Shown here: positions 50,224 through 63,276 of the stretch, piece by piece
How positions within the stretch are numbered: position 1 is the first letter of the stretch
Layout of the letters: every line of letters starts with the position of its first letter
NCBI GenBank assembly: GCA_018873245.2
Contig: JAEMBT020000001.1
Coordinates: 17,266,220 to 17,330,219 of the forward strand
Direction of reading: 5' to 3'
Length of the DNA stretch: 64,000 bases
Source: Archegozetes longisetosus
Lineage: Eukaryota > Arthropoda > Arachnida > Sarcoptiformes > Trhypochthoniidae
The notes under the pieces: model-generated
The model's input: the letters and a program-made list of their open reading frames with translations, nothing else
What the model was told of the DNA's origin: nothing
The model's database searches: none
Translations under genes and position numbers: made by a program

Positions 50224-50765
50224 GTATTTGAGACGAACTTTCGATTTATTGTTTGCTGAGAATTAGTTATGTAAACAAGATCTTGTCTTGTGGGAGATCT
50301 TGCGGAGTCTCAACATATCTTGTCTCGTGAGACGAGACGAGTTCGCAAAAAGTTACTAAATGAAATTTTTCTCGCTGCAAATGATAAATTGACTATATTG
50401 ATATACCAGAATTGCAATTTAAACGAAATAAGAACCATGTTTAATGAGCAAAAATGAAATGAAACGCATTCTTTCTAACTGAAATACTTTTATGCGAATC
50501 ATATACCCTAATCCCAAGTTAAAGGGTCAGTAATTATAAGACTAAAACCAGAGTTTCCACGAGGCGAGACTAATATACATAAAATAAAAGTTATCACGAC
50601 TACTTCGAATGAATGTCATACCGATGAAACATTCAATTGTATCTGACTTCGAGTAGAGCTTATAGTTGAAGATCGACTTGACCCGGTGATAAACTCTTAC
50701 AATAATAAAAATAAGATTCTTGTAGTAGTTAGAGAATAAAACTTTGAATAGATGGTAAAAAAGTA

Positions 50766-51296
50766 TTAGGGGTACCGGTTAATTCCCTCCGTTATATATA
50801 AGATGATTTCGATCGTAGTTTATGCCTTCTTCCAAATTGTTAACAAATTGGTTTCATTTTCCCGTTTAATAAAGGAGTTATTAATTGTTAAGTATCGTGA
50901 TTTTATCTTATTTCAATTGTGTCCAAAGAAATGGCAGAAGAATTTCCAAATAAGACTCATATAAGACATTGTATGCTCTATGAATTTAAGCGCGGATCTG
51001 ATGCAACCGAAGCCGCGCAGAATATTTGTGACACCTATGGAGATGTCATTAGTGCCCGTCAATGCAAATGGTTTAGCAGATTTCGATCAGGTGACATTAG
51101 CCTTCAGGATCTTCCGAGGCCAGGTCAACCAACTTTGGTAGATAACGACGTCTTGAGATCACAGATCGAATAGGATCCAAAGCAAGCTATCGAATTATTA
51201 ATTATTAGTTAAATATTAATCAATTATATAATTGATCTCTTAAATTATCATTTTGTTTAATCTCAATAAACGGAGACAATTACCCGGTACCCCTAA
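50766..51296 (+). mobile_element. Mariner deletion derivative
   Basis: The terminal inverted repeats begin TTAGGGGTACCGG and continue with a few mismatches for about 26 bp. TA flanks both ends (50764-50765 and 51297-51298). The element is 531 bp compared with about 1.3 kb for a complete mariner, and it holds only the N-terminal part of the transposase gene followed by AT-rich sequence. The good ends mean it could be moved by a transposase made elsewhere. Confidence 0.93.
50931..51173 (+). pseudogene. Mariner transposase N-terminal fragment (HTH_48 domain)
   Basis: The frame starts at ATG (MAEEFPNKTHIRH) and encodes the typical mariner DNA-binding domain: HCMLYEFKRGSDATEAAQNI, CDTYGDVISARQCKWFSRF, RSGDISLQDLPRPGQP and VDNDVLRSQIE. 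A stop follows, and just after it DPKQAIELL still matches the family in frame, so both a stop codon and a large deletion separate it from the missing DDD catalytic domain. The domain is also found in SETMAR-like host fusions, but there is no fusion partner here. Confidence 0.93.
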
Positions 51297-51527
51297 TAAA
51301 ACTCAAAATTCAATTTGAATCAAGATCAGATTTTAAAATGTCCTATTAGTGTTTCGAGTTAGCTTCGTTCCATTTTATATTTTCATTGATTCACGAAAAA
51401 TGTTCAATAATTTCTTTGATAGCTAGAAATTGAAGTTATGGTTTGGGTATAAGAGTCGTGTGCTTACCAGAGCATTGTTCTCCTATGCCTGTGTATTATG
51501 TTCTGCATGCTAGCGTAACATTGTTCT

Positions 51528-51555
51528 TACCTAACCTGACCTAACCTAACCTAAA
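51528..51555 (-). repeat. Interstitial CCTAA (TTAGG) run
   Basis: Five CCTAA units, one with a CCTGA variant. Confidence 0.7.
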
Positions 51556-54136
51556 TAAGTTGCATTGATCATATTATCTTAAGGTAGGTTAGATAAGGAC
51601 AGTGCTAGGCACTGGAGAAAGTTGTTCTAGTAATCACGTCACTTCTTTATACCTGAACCTTATATTAACTACAGACCGGATCTTAGTGGAAATTTAATGT
51701 TTGAAAGAACAGTCAGAAGAAACACTTTTCTCAGCATATTCTCTATTTAGATTAAATCAGATAAACATATTTGCGTTTCTGCGTAAGACAATAGGAAATG
51801 TTACGCATTCGTATTAACACGGCTTCTATACAACTATAATAGTATTTCGTCGCCTAAACGGATATCTAACAAGCACTGTTATCGTGTCTCAAGGATTCTC
51901 TGAAGGAGAATCTCCAAGAATCAGACTCGGTCTCAAGTCTCAAGTAAGGAATTCAGTAAAGTATAGGATTCCCTAGGAATACTATCTTCAAGAGTAACAT
52001 TTTGTTTCTAATTCTTTCGATTTTTTCCTAAATTATCCATTAACTTAACTATTAAATGACTGTAATTTCTTCAAACATGAACTATATGCTCTAATTTAAT
52101 GATTCTGTCATTCAAACTCATAGTCTATTATAACATTTTTTGGTTTTATATTTTGTGCAAATAACGAACAAATTTGAATGAAAAACATTTGCCTTCTTTG
52201 AATGTAAGTCTTGAGTCATCAAAATTTAAATGACAAACAAAAGTTATTAATGAAAACCAGATATGGTGTGAGAAAGATTAGTGTCTTAGTAAGTATATAG
52301 ATAAAGTGACTTAATTTTTGAGAAACTTGCTTTAGTCCTCCTTCAGTGTTATTTCTGAAGACTGGTAACCGTACAAACAGGTGTACCATTCCGTAGATCA
52401 AACACTTTCGTTAATTAAGTAATGATTGGTAGACTAAAGATAGGTTTAATGAATTCTATTCTTAAGATTGCTAAATAATAAATTGGATGAGATATCTATT
52501 AATGAACTGAAACGATATTCGATATATAAATAATTTAGATGAAACTAAAAGTTCTAATTGCTCTCAGTCTTCATTATAGGCTGATTTGATTGGTATGAGA
52601 AACATATATAGCTCCCTAATGAATAATGTTGTAAAGATCAGTACATGTACTCAAATTATATTTCTTTGACATAATCCCCTCTGGAATATAGCTTTAAGAA
52701 AGGTTCCACGTCTTCAATTCGAACAGATTACCTCCAACTGCAATTCTTGGAAAATCCTCAATAAAACTTGCAATAATATTAAAGTCAAAATAAACTAGAT
52801 CTGAAAAATTTAACGAATTCTAAAGAATTGCTCTATTATGTAAAATTTAGCTAGATACAACTGAATTCCATACAATTTTCTAGAATTCGACAAACTTTGT
52901 ATATTTAGATTATATTAAGATAAAGAGACAATTTTAAGATTTTTAAAGTTTTATAAAAGATGCCGAAAGTAATGCAGTTAGAAATAATGACTTTAGAAGT
53001 AAGACGTGCGGAGCTTAATAAAGACAGTCAGATGTCATATTTATGTCAGTATAGGGTTGCTGGCAAACTCTCCTAAGGAAACTGTCCTAAAGTGAATAAG
53101 TTTTGTCAAGTAGTTCTCTTCAAAAAAAATTGATTCGAAAGCTTTTAAAAATACTTGAAGTGACTTATTCGAAATCTTTATAAACCAACTGATCATAGGC
53201 TCAACTGAAACTATTATTGGTTACTAACAAGCATAGCTAGAAAAATATAAAAATTCTTTTATAAACTGTGAAGTATACTCCATCTTTATCATAAGAATAA
53301 AAATAAATATTTGCATAATCACATCATTATTACTACTAATCATTATATAGGGCATGTTTCAAAACATAAAATACTATTACACTTTCCTAACTTATTGCAA
53401 ATAAACTTTTTCTTTAAACCAGTTAAGTGACTGATAAAAAATTTAAAAAAATAAGATACAAAAGTCAATTACTTGACAAAACTCATTGAAGTAAAGTTTG
53501 CTAAACCTACTTTTCTTTTATTAAATGTTTTTTATATCATATAACTCTGTTTTATGATAATGATAATCACAAATAAGTTTAGTTCTCTTGAATCAACTTA
53601 AAGATACTTTTTGACATTTGTCAACAATTTTCTAAGAAACATAGATTCCAATAGTAATTTTGTATAACTGAAGAAATTTGAATGAATGTATAATGAATTG
53701 AGCCATAAAATAGAGAAGTTTGTGGGAGAAGTAAACAGGGTCTAAGAGAGTTTACTTAAGGACAGTTTTCTTTAGGACAATTCTACTTAAGAGAGTTTAG
53801 GAGATCTATAAGCATTCATATCAAATAGAAAGCAACTATAATTATCTTCTCATAACATCTAATGCATTTACTTTAACAAAAGTTCAACTTTTAGAACAAA
53901 CAATCTTAAAGGTTAAATCAATATATGGAGATCTATCTTATCAAATAAGGTTTATGCTAAGAATCAAATAATTTGCAATTTTCCGATTTAACAACTTTCT
54001 AACTCATAGCTACAAATCTCTTTGTACCAACTTTCAAAGTATGAGAAAAGAGAAGGTTTTATCGAATGGCTCAAATGTTTTGAGATACTTTAACGTCAAA
54101 GGAAATCCCAACGACTGTCTATTAGCATCGTAATTT

Positions 54137-54300
54137 GCATATTAAGAGGCTTTCTTATTAGGCTGTGACTTCTGCGTATGTGTCAAATTGTGTTCCCATA
54201 TTAAACTGCTTTTTATTTATAAAAGAACGGTTTAACAGGAGATTTAATTCTTGATGCATGCGCAGTATTCATAGCTTAATAAGAAACGGCCTAATAAGAA
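54137..54300. mobile_element. Fold-back repeat, ~60-bp arms
   Basis: The arms near 54151-54208 and 54229-54286 share TTTCTTATTAGGCTGTGA-like ends and a TGCG-ATG core, with a short AT-rich loop. They match at about two thirds of positions. It may be a small MITE. Confidence 0.5.
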
Positions 54301-55782
54301 AACGATTTTATGCAGCTTACGATAAATTATTGTTCGTTCAAGCAACCTTATTTATAAATAACACTTAAGCTTAAGCGAAAGTATCACTTGACTGAGGGCT
54401 AACTTGAGATGTAACTTAAAGTTACTACATATGCATTGTTCATAAAAAAATTAACTCTAAAGTTATTACTTTAGTTCAAATGTGTTTTATGAATATGGAA
54501 ATTATCACTTAAGTTTTAACTTTTTCATGCTAGTGCCCAAGTCATCTTTATGAATGAAGCTGAAGATCTTTATTCTGTTATGATTAAAGAATTTGAAGGA
54601 ATAGTTTTGCTATTTTCAAAAAATAACGAATCCAATGATTAGAAATTCATTGAAATTTAAGGCCTAAATGAAGAGTGTGAAGATAAGTTTTCTAAGTCTT
54701 TGATCATATGAATTGACGGAACGTAAAGGGACTTATCTCGAGTTAACTTCCTTTTTGGGATTCACTTCAAACAAGAAGTTCAGCTCATAATTAATATGTA
54801 GAAAAAAATTCAGCATATGTTTCAATGGAAAATTTAGCGGTAATTTCTATTTAAATTTATTGATTACAATGCTAACTAATAGGAATTAAAACTTAAATCG
54901 AACTAGAGTGCTATTAATACGTGTTAACTGCAATGCGTAGCACAACATAAACTGCGATAGCATTACATGGCATAAGTTTAGATTCTATGTCAATTATTTG
55001 TCACAATTTGATTGTAATTCTGAAGATTCAGAAACTATTTGTGATGAATCATATCTTGAATATTAACTAATGAATTGTATGAGATCATGTTTAATTAGAT
55101 TAATATTGAATAAATTGGTAACTTAATAAAGTTTTTCTTAACGCAAAAAATGTTTCTAAGCTTTGCACTTAATGCGAACTTTGAGTGCGATTTTCTCGTT
55201 TCACTGCATCGAGAGATAAGTTCTTTTACGTTCCACTAATTCATATGTTGACAAAACAATTACATGAACTAGACAAATTACGTTTGAGATTAACTTACTT
55301 TTATAAGATATAGTATTGCAAACGTTTAAACTCAGTTCAAGCCACACGTCTCTAATATTGAACATTTAAAACTTGAAATTGTCAGTAAGTTTCGAATTTT
55401 GACTTTCTAAGTGAATTATTTTTATCCCACTATCGTAAAAGCTCTTAAATTTATTATGACCTTTACTTGTAAATTTTGCTAACTTGCGAGCAGTAATCTT
55501 TTATTTTGTGCCCAAATTCTAAACTGATATTTAGATTCTTCTGAACTCTAAACATTTAATCTTTCAATACATGAGATTTAGTCATCAAATTGACCGCTTT
55601 CCATATCTTACCAAAATGAAAATATAATTAATAACTTTCGACTGGAAATATTTATAAAATTGAGAGATAAGGTGGCCGAACTTGGATAGAACCAAATTCA
55701 AATCTAGATAGTAAAATTGAAGGCACATTCTAAAACCTATGTGATTAATGAGAACGAGTTCTGATGAAATATTGCCAAATGG

Positions 55783-55801
55783 CACCTAACCTAACCTAAC
55801 T
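55783..55801 (-). repeat. Interstitial CCTAA (TTAGG) run
   Basis: Three perfect units followed by a variant. Confidence 0.65.
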
Positions 55802-56880
55802 GTACTAACCTGAACTTGAACCACAAAGATTGCCTAAATACGGACAGATTATTTAGTCATACAGCATACACAAACAAATTGAATACACTACATATTTTCA
55901 GATGACAACATAAACTGATCTTTTATTAAAATTCAAGAATAAAGTGCAAAATAAAATCAAATTCAGACAAAGTTCTCACACTGTTCGCCTTCTATGACAA
56001 TACAATGGTTTAGTCTCAATTTTTAACCATACGGACATTTTTAGTAGCAGTTTTTGTTCTGATGCTGAAGCGTGTCATTTGAAAGTTTAGACTAAGTCTA
56101 TATATTTGATATTTTTAATACTTTAATCCCATGTCTGCTACCCCATGTTACTTTCTGAGGTGTTTGTACAATAATTCAGACATTAAACTTAACTCAAAAA
56201 CACAGCATAAGGCCTGTAATAAATCAATTTCAAACTTGGAATCATCATTAAACATTTAAATTAATTGATGTAAGAATTCAAAGTGACTTGCAACTGTACA
56301 ACACAAAGACAAAACTTGTATAACACTTTTTAATTAAGTTGAACATTTCAAATACTGTTGACCTTTCTTCTTCATTTTTATCACAATGTATTACAACAAA
56401 TTAAATTTGATTTTTTTCCAACAAAATGTTATCTACAAACTGATTGACTGGATGGTAACAGCAAGCGATTGAAAGGGAAGTACTTTAATCAATATATGGA
56501 TGAGAAGAATAGTTAGATCCACGAGTTTTAGCTGCCTTACAGTCTGTGAGTGGCACAGTTGATACTTAATTAAACATCTATTCTTTATTTGAATAAGAAA
56601 AACAACTGAAAATATATTTTTACGCCTAAAGGTATTAATTACATAACACAACAAGTCAATGAAAAAATTAATTAAGCTTAATTATGAATTGAATTAATTT
56701 CATGTGATAATAGATGAAAAAATAAAACCCTTTTTGTGACAGTTTGACAAATGATGTAAAATCGATTTTTTCAAAAATACAACCATTATTTTTAAACTTT
56801 TAGCCAACAAAATCTCATATATATTCGGAAAATCATTGAAAGCTTACACGCTTAAAATGACCTAAAAGCTAATGAATCAT

Positions 56881-57220
56881 CAGAGACCCAACTTTTTCGG
56901 AGTTTTTTAGTACTATTCTGTAGTCGATAATACATTATTCATACCATACTGAAAGTATAAAATAGGCTTAATTATGAGAGTGGCTTTTCACAATCTAACG
57001 TTTGGTGCTTTTTAAAATATGATTTTTCACATAAATTAGACTAGATATAAAAAATTTTCATAAAATTTCTTGCAGATATCCATTCTATCAGTTCATTAAA
57101 GAACTTCGATCAAAAATATCTTACATAATACAGTTTTAAAATATGAAATAACAGACGCAATTGACATGTATATACAATTACAAATGGTGCTAAAGAAACT
57201 CCTAAAAAGTTGGGTCTCTG
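56881..57220. mobile_element. hAT-like MITE, 340 bp
   Basis: The termini CAGAGACCCAACTTTTT are perfect inverted copies over 17 bp, and about 31 of 34 bases match when extended. The CA...TG ends are typical of hAT elements. The left flank reads CTAATGAATCAT and the right CTAATGAT, which may be a worn 8-bp target duplication. The interior is non-coding. Confidence 0.8.
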
Positions 57221-57548
57221 CTAATGATTCTCAGTGATATATCATGACTTTTAAATGAGTTAACAATACTTTTTCTTTAGAAATGAAATATTAAAATGAT
57301 TGGAAAATAGTTCTAATGATTTTGAATTACTTCCACAAGACTTGGTATAAGACTTAGTATTCGATTTTCAAATCTTTCGCGTTGATTCTTTATAAGAATA
57401 ATTTGTTTTTAAAATCAACATCTTCATATCGATCGAGTTAATGGTCGTTTGACTATAAGTTTGTGGATAACTTAGAGCTGAGTTATAGTAGAAATTAAGC
57501 TCAAGTACAGGTTTGTTGGTAATGACAAATAGATGAACAGTTGATTGT

Positions 57549-57809
57549 CTATTCAATATTCGAGAACCTGGTCATGACTCTTGACTTGGAGCTACCATTA
57601 AGTTTCCTATCGTAATAACTCCTCGAATGGTTTCGAACAGAATTCATATTAATCAAACTCTGACCGGAGTTAGAAGTGTTCTTAGTGCTCATCGCAAATA
57701 CTGATGTGCGGTATGAGTGAAGCGAATCACTACTTCTTAGTGCCATGCATCTACGATCGCGCTTTTTGAATATCGGACAGCACTTCGTGACCAAAATCCG
57801 GAGATCTGT
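57549..57809 (-). CDS. Copy B exon 4: helix 8 and tail
   Basis: After a CCTCAG acceptor it reads TDLRILVTKCC, matching copy A at the junction, then a diverged basic and Ser-rich tail ending FSNIE. Confidence 0.9.
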   Translation of the reverse strand, partial: TDLRILVTKCCPIFKKRDRRCMALRSSDSLHSYRTSVFAMSTKNTSNSGQSLINMNSVRNHSRSYYDRKLNGSSKSRVMTRFSNIE

Positions 57810-59674
57810 CTGAGGAAATACAATAATAATCAATCTCTGCTGATAATAAATATATCAATGGTTTTGCTTTTTTAGTATCCAATCTATTGATCATTTATGG
57901 ACCGAAAAAGTTTGAGATTTCCAGAGAGATAACTGAAGTGTTTGTCACTAGAAGTTTCTAAAACTGAATCATTAAAACTATTAAATAAGTTGTAATTCTA
58001 TTTATATCTTATCCATAGCACTTGAGAAGTCGTTAATGAAGCGATTATTGGCAAACAAAATAACTGTTGAAACTAAGTTTATAAGAAATAACTATAAACT
58101 TAAATGATGATTGAGTGAATTTCTACTCTGAGCCCAATTTTCAATGGAAGTAAAACCTCTAAAGTAATAAAAATAATTTCTGCAGTGGAGATAGAGATCT
58201 GAAAAAAGTGATTCATAGCCAGAACTGTGAATGTAAATGAAGTATTGCTGTATTTGACATGAGCCCAAATGAGTGTTAGTAATATAGATTTAGTTATTAA
58301 GTTTTCAGTTACAAATCAGATCATAGAAGTATTAGTGATTTACTTAAAAGCTTTACTAACAGCTTAAGTGATAAGCAGAGCTAAATTTGTTTTTATTATT
58401 TCATCTTTGCTTATGCCGATTACTTGCATATTCAAAACAGTTGCCTACACTTTAGTCACTTATGAGCTCTAAATATATCAATTTATCAGTTCTCCCCAAA
58501 GTACAATACATTAAAATCTAATTTTCTGCTCTTTATCACTCTATCATTTAATGACATAATTCAGATTTTGAAACTTTAAAATCTTATTTAGAAGTTCTTA
58601 AAACCCTATTTATAAATTGTTGAAAATTTAAAACCCTATTTATAAATTGTTGAAAATTTAAAACCCTATTTATAAATTGTTGAAAATTTAAAACCCCATT
58701 TAGAAATAGTTGAAAACAGAGAACCCTACTAAGAAAGCCGAAGTTAGACCAAAAGGTAAAGAGCAAAAGAGACTTACTCTGAAGTTCTCACTCATGAAGC
58801 AGTAGATGATAGGATTAACTAGAAGAAGAGAAAGTGAAAATAAAAGTAAAGTAAATTAAAGAGTTAGATAATCTAACCAAAAGAGTTAGCCATAGAGAAC
58901 CAATGCGCGGTTATGGTTAACGCGATATAAATCTGATATCCCCTTTCTGTTTGAAAAATATGTTCCAACCATTCACGAGCAAAATATATGAACATATTCA
59001 ATATATGAATTGGAAGCCAACACAAAGCGAACAGAATAACTATTGTTGACAACATTTTGATGACCTGTAAATCAATATAGAATATTACGCTATGAGCACG
59101 AACTCCAGAATGTCTCTATTCATAAGAAATAATGTCAAAAAGTATATATTATTCTTATTTGCTCTATTTCTCTAATAGATCCTTAATTTCTATTCATGTT
59201 ATTCCTAATAATTTGATTTATAATTATTACTAAATAATTTGATTCATATATATCCCTAAGAATTTGATTGATAAATACTCGACTAGATTAATAAGAAGTA
59301 GGATGTAAAGAAGAGCATAAACCTTAATTTTAGCATTATGTTGAGCCTCATCACGAGATAAATCAGCATTACCAGGCGCCGAATGTCTAAACAGTTTGAA
59401 TGCAACGGATCCATACGCGAACGTCAATATGGTCATCGGTAACGCAAAAGTTATGATAAACACGAAACAAGTAAATATTCGACCAGATTCTGGGCTCCAG
59501 GTCTCCTTACAATCATAAAGCGTATAATTTCCCCATTGAAAGGGTTCAGCCACTGAGTTCAACCATGCGACAAACCCGAGACCCATAGCCATCACCCAGA
59601 TTGTTACGACAATCACCGGACCAAATGATTTGGTCAAACGAGATGTTACGAGAGGGTAAATTATGGCTATGTAT
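57549..59674 (-). CDS. Class A neuropeptide GPCR, copy B (partial, lacks exon 1 in window)
   Basis: Four exons cover the C-terminal 279 residues of a paralogue of the receptor at 19567-33184: 59323-59674, 58878-59064, 58778-58818 and 57549-57809. They run from YIAIIYP through TM4, YDCKETW, TM5, APGNADLSRDEAQ, CWLP, NPIIY and NFR into TDLRILVTKCC and a Ser/Arg/Asn-rich tail. Exon phases match copy A exactly, but a 59-bp intron splits the TM7 exon at the Val codon before NPIIY. The first exon (N terminus to DR of DRY) should lie upstream, above base 64000, since copy A's first intron is also many kilobases long. No frameshift or stop is seen, so the gene looks functional. The same strand and order show a tandem duplication. 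Confidence 0.9.
58598..58730. repeat. 30-bp tandem repeat in copy B intron
   Basis: Four copies of a unit beginning AAACCCTATTTATAAATTGT; the inner ones are identical and the outer ones altered. The array ends about 50 bp from the TM7 exon donor, and the frame across it is an artefact. Confidence 0.92.
58778..58818 (-). CDS. Copy B exon 3b: NPIIYCFMSENFR
   Basis: A 41-bp micro-exon lies between a TTCTTCTAG acceptor and a GTAAGTC donor and carries the NPxxY motif. It is too short to be seen as an open frame and was found by aligning to copy A. Confidence 0.9.
58878..59064 (-). CDS. Copy B exon 3a: TM6 and first part of TM7
   Basis: It runs from VIKMLSTIV to SMANSF plus one base, ending before a GTTAGAT donor (phase 1). 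With exon 3b it totals 228 bp, exactly the length of the undivided exon 3 of copy A. Confidence 0.9.
59323..59674 (-). CDS. Copy B exon 2: Y of DRY to loop 3
   Basis: A TTACAG acceptor opens the exon and AAG/GTTTATG closes it. It is 352 bp, the same as copy A. The loop-2 Cys and the APGNAD motif are kept. Confidence 0.93.
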
Positions 59675-59718
59675 CTGTAATAGAAATAGAAATTGTCTAT
59701 GACGTGATGTGACGCAAT

Positions 59719-59732
59719 CTAACCTAACCTAA
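59719..59732 (-). repeat. Short CCTAA (TTAGG) run in copy B first intron
   Basis: Two to three perfect units, 45 bp upstream of the exon 2 acceptor. Confidence 0.55.
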
Positions 59733-62700
59733 CATTGCATAATATTAAATTACATAACATAATATAGTTTATGCTGAAAGCTAAATTTATATAAATTAAA
59801 TTTTTTCAAAATTTTATTCTCCTTAGAGACGAGTACTCGAAAATGAGTCTAACGAGTAGGTGGAAGTCAAAAGACAGAATACATTTATAATAATCTAATT
59901 ACTTTTTATCAAATATTCTAAATACTTGAAGTTCTTTTAAGTTAAATAAAAAGATCACTAAGTCCTGATTTAGAGTTTAGAGTCAAATTCATAACTTTTA
60001 CTTTGAATATATTAAGAAATTTTGATTACAAAATATATAGTTGAAAGAAAAATATGGTTTTTTAATCTTCTTTCACTTTGGATGACGCAAATAGTACTCA
60101 AAAATTTTCTATTAAAGCATTTCAGACATATTTTGCATTTAAAATAGAAAAACATTAAATTAAAGAAAAGCGTGAATCAAATCAAAGAAATATGAAGATT
60201 CAAGTTTTTAGATGGAGTACCAAAGTTTCGACAAGCTTTAAGAGAGAATGACAAATAAAAAATCTATAATTCAAACCTTTTAAGATAAGAATTTGACTAT
60301 CTGTAAAATTCTTTGAATATTTTTTATGAACTCACAAATTTCAATTCAAATAGAGTAAATTGAAAACTGGATTAAAAAGAATTGAATTCAAAAAACTAGA
60401 TTAAAAAATTGAATTGGATTCAGAAAACTGGATTCATTTAAACGAATAAAGTTAATAATAAAAGTCCAAGGAATAATTTTGAAAAGCAAGAAAGCGTTTA
60501 CTTAGAAATGAATTTAGTTGAACTATCATTCTTAGAATGTATTGACCATTCATTTCTTATATTTGACATTACTTTGTCAATAGTCAATGCCTTTGTGTAT
60601 AGAAAATGAGGATATGTATACAAAAAAATCAAAACATAAGCAATTGCTTAAAGAATTACGTACTTGATCATCAAGAGAGAAGAAATTTTTATTTGTTTTT
60701 CTATCAGCAAACATAAGCAATAATACATATGTGTGTTGACTAATTTACTAGATTTCTATCTCAATGTATTTTTAGTAATCGAATTCAATGTTTAAAAGTG
60801 AATGTTTAAAATGGTTGTGATATATTTTTCCAATACGAAGGACAAGTCTATGCCACAGAATAATAAGTTTTATAACTTTTTCGAACAACATTTGCTAACA
60901 TTACTTATATTTATTGCTATTACTAAAGTAAACATAGCTTCGTTTTTCAAATATCCTAAATATATAGGAATATATTAAATCATAATCTCAATCTTCTATC
61001 CATATATAAACGCGTTTCTGCCTTCGATTCAACAGTTCTTCTGTTTAATATCCTCTTTTATCTCTCATCCGTTGCAATTATTTCAGATATAATATATTTT
61101 TGGATATAACAACATAAGGCAATTTCAGATTTTCAGATCTTAGGAAAAGATTTTTCAAATAAACATTTTTTATCATTAGCTTTGCATATTCTATAAATAA
61201 TTTTAGTGCTCTATATTTTTTGCTTGAATAAAACTCCGGAATCTACACCAATTCATTAGATTTGAACAAAAATATTTATGAATCCCAGAAGGGAGTCATA
61301 AAAACAGAGTATTAAAAATTTAAAGAAATGTTTAAGAGTAGTAAGAAATTGATTAATAGACAAATAGACAAATTGTAGACCATATGCTCAGCAATTATTC
61401 ATATATGGAGTCATCTATATTTAGACTCAATCACAAGTAACAGACTGTGAAAATCGACTCTTTTTTGCAAATAAATCGCTTTATTTCAGTCACTGATTTT
61501 ATTAACTGGAAAATTTTCACTCAATAAAATTATTGAGTGAGCGGAGAGCAGAGATGATATAACTTAACTATTTTTACATATTCACTGAATTTCGATAAAT
61601 GTTTAACCCTGTGTCAATCATCAAAATCATAATTTAATATTTCAATGTTATTTATTTATTATAGTTGTCAAAATATTGAAATAGACTTAAGATATTAATA
61701 TTAAAAATATATTTTAAGATTAATGTATCAGACCAACCAACCCCTGCAGTGTCGCAAATTGTATTCAATTTGATCAAATACATACTTTTCTGATTTAATT
61801 TTGTTGTGTGATTGTTTTAAACTCGAATTATATGATATTCTTGTTTCATTATATGACAGTTACAACAAATTTCAACCTTTTCTATCATGTTTGAATTAGG
61901 AGTGCCAGTGCCCCTTTCATCCCTACTGGCTCCGCCATAGAACCGATTATCAAGCAGTAGAGAATAAATATTTAGTCAAATGAAAATCAAACACTGGAGA
62001 CGCCAAATCTAGAAACTGAATAAATCTTATGTTTGACAATTAAGTATGTCAGACTGATGAGTTTTAGTTATTTGTGATTGAAAGTTTCATGTTTTAAATG
62101 TTTACTTCAAATTTTAGTACTAACATCTAACTGAAATAGCAATCAGCCTCTTTCATTTCTAGTCTTCAAATACAATTAATAATAGTCTTCTTCAACACTT
62201 ATTGTCTATTGATTGTTGCGTAATTTGTAGCACGCGTTGTTTCAAGTATTTCTGGTAATACTTCTATAATATTAGATTTTCTAGTAAAGAATGACGTTTT
62301 ATAATGTTATATAATGTTAAAAAACGACGCTCTTTTCGGGAAAACCTAATACTGTTATTATACTTTTATTCAAGTCCACTAAAGTATAGTAAGAGTAAAC
62401 GTAAATTGTTGAAAATCACGTTGACCAGGTTGTCTAAAACTCACACACTTATGTTGAACTCATTCGGTAACTCTGATGATAAGGAAAACAATTTGACACA
62501 ATTGACACATGCTTACTTAAAATTTCCATCAAAATGAATCTGTTGAATCTGGCTCAACAATCGAAATTTCTTTCCTCATGATGGAACCAGGCTAACAATA
62601 GACTAACTGAAGTAAAATCTGATGTCAGCTCCAATTTTAAGATAGCAACAACTTTAACTTCAAACTTTATCATTGCATTGTTGGCATAGTAGTAGCTACA

Positions 62701-63276
62701 TGAGGGCTGTTCTCAGAAAATAGAAAAGTTCAAGTGTTTTTCAAGAATAATCTAAACATTTATCTGGTAATTAAGTTGATTTAGTAAGAACTTAGCACAT
62801 AAGTCTAATGAAGTATCTTATTTAAAGCTAAAATTCAAATTAAATCGTGGACTTCGACTGGACTTAGCTGAATTTGCTGCCTACGCCACTGATTGACATG
62901 AGTTACTAAATTATTTTTGTTTCAAACATGTCATTTAGAATTGGAACCTTTCATATATTCACATAAGTTATTTGAAACAGTAACAATCGATCAATCGTAG
63001 ATACTCATTGAGTCAAAAGTGCTTTTTGTTTCTTTAATTATTCAAAATAGAAGCAGATTTTGGTATTTGTCCACAAAGATATCAAAAACTCTGTTTTCTT
63101 ATTAGATCAAAATTTTAAAATTTCTGAAAGCTTAATGCAAGCAAATATGAGGACTTAATTTTTGAAACTTCAAAACAACTAAAGGATATAATTTGCATAT
63201 TTAGTGAATAATTCATGAATTTTTGAGGAAAGCTTTTAAGTACTATTCTTTGTTCTCACTTGAAGTCAATCAAGCA

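Larger units (their letters stand above)
51297..56880. other. No gene recognised; fold-back repeat and TTAGG runs
   Basis: This 5.6-kb AT-rich stretch has no supported exon. Frames at 52219, 55585 and 56433 (minus) have no motif. A weak inverted pair (CTCTCCTAAGGAAACTGTCC-like) lies near 53060-53090 and 53745-53800. Confidence 0.55.

Noticed and set aside
53040-53810. Inverted pair of CTCCTAAGGAAACTGTCC-like motifs about 700 bp apart
   Set aside because: The matched parts are short and interrupted, with no defined ends, so a transposon call is not justified.
58584-58766. 60-codon minus-strand frame with repeated NRVLNFQQFI
   Set aside because: It reads through the 30-bp tandem array inside the copy B intron.
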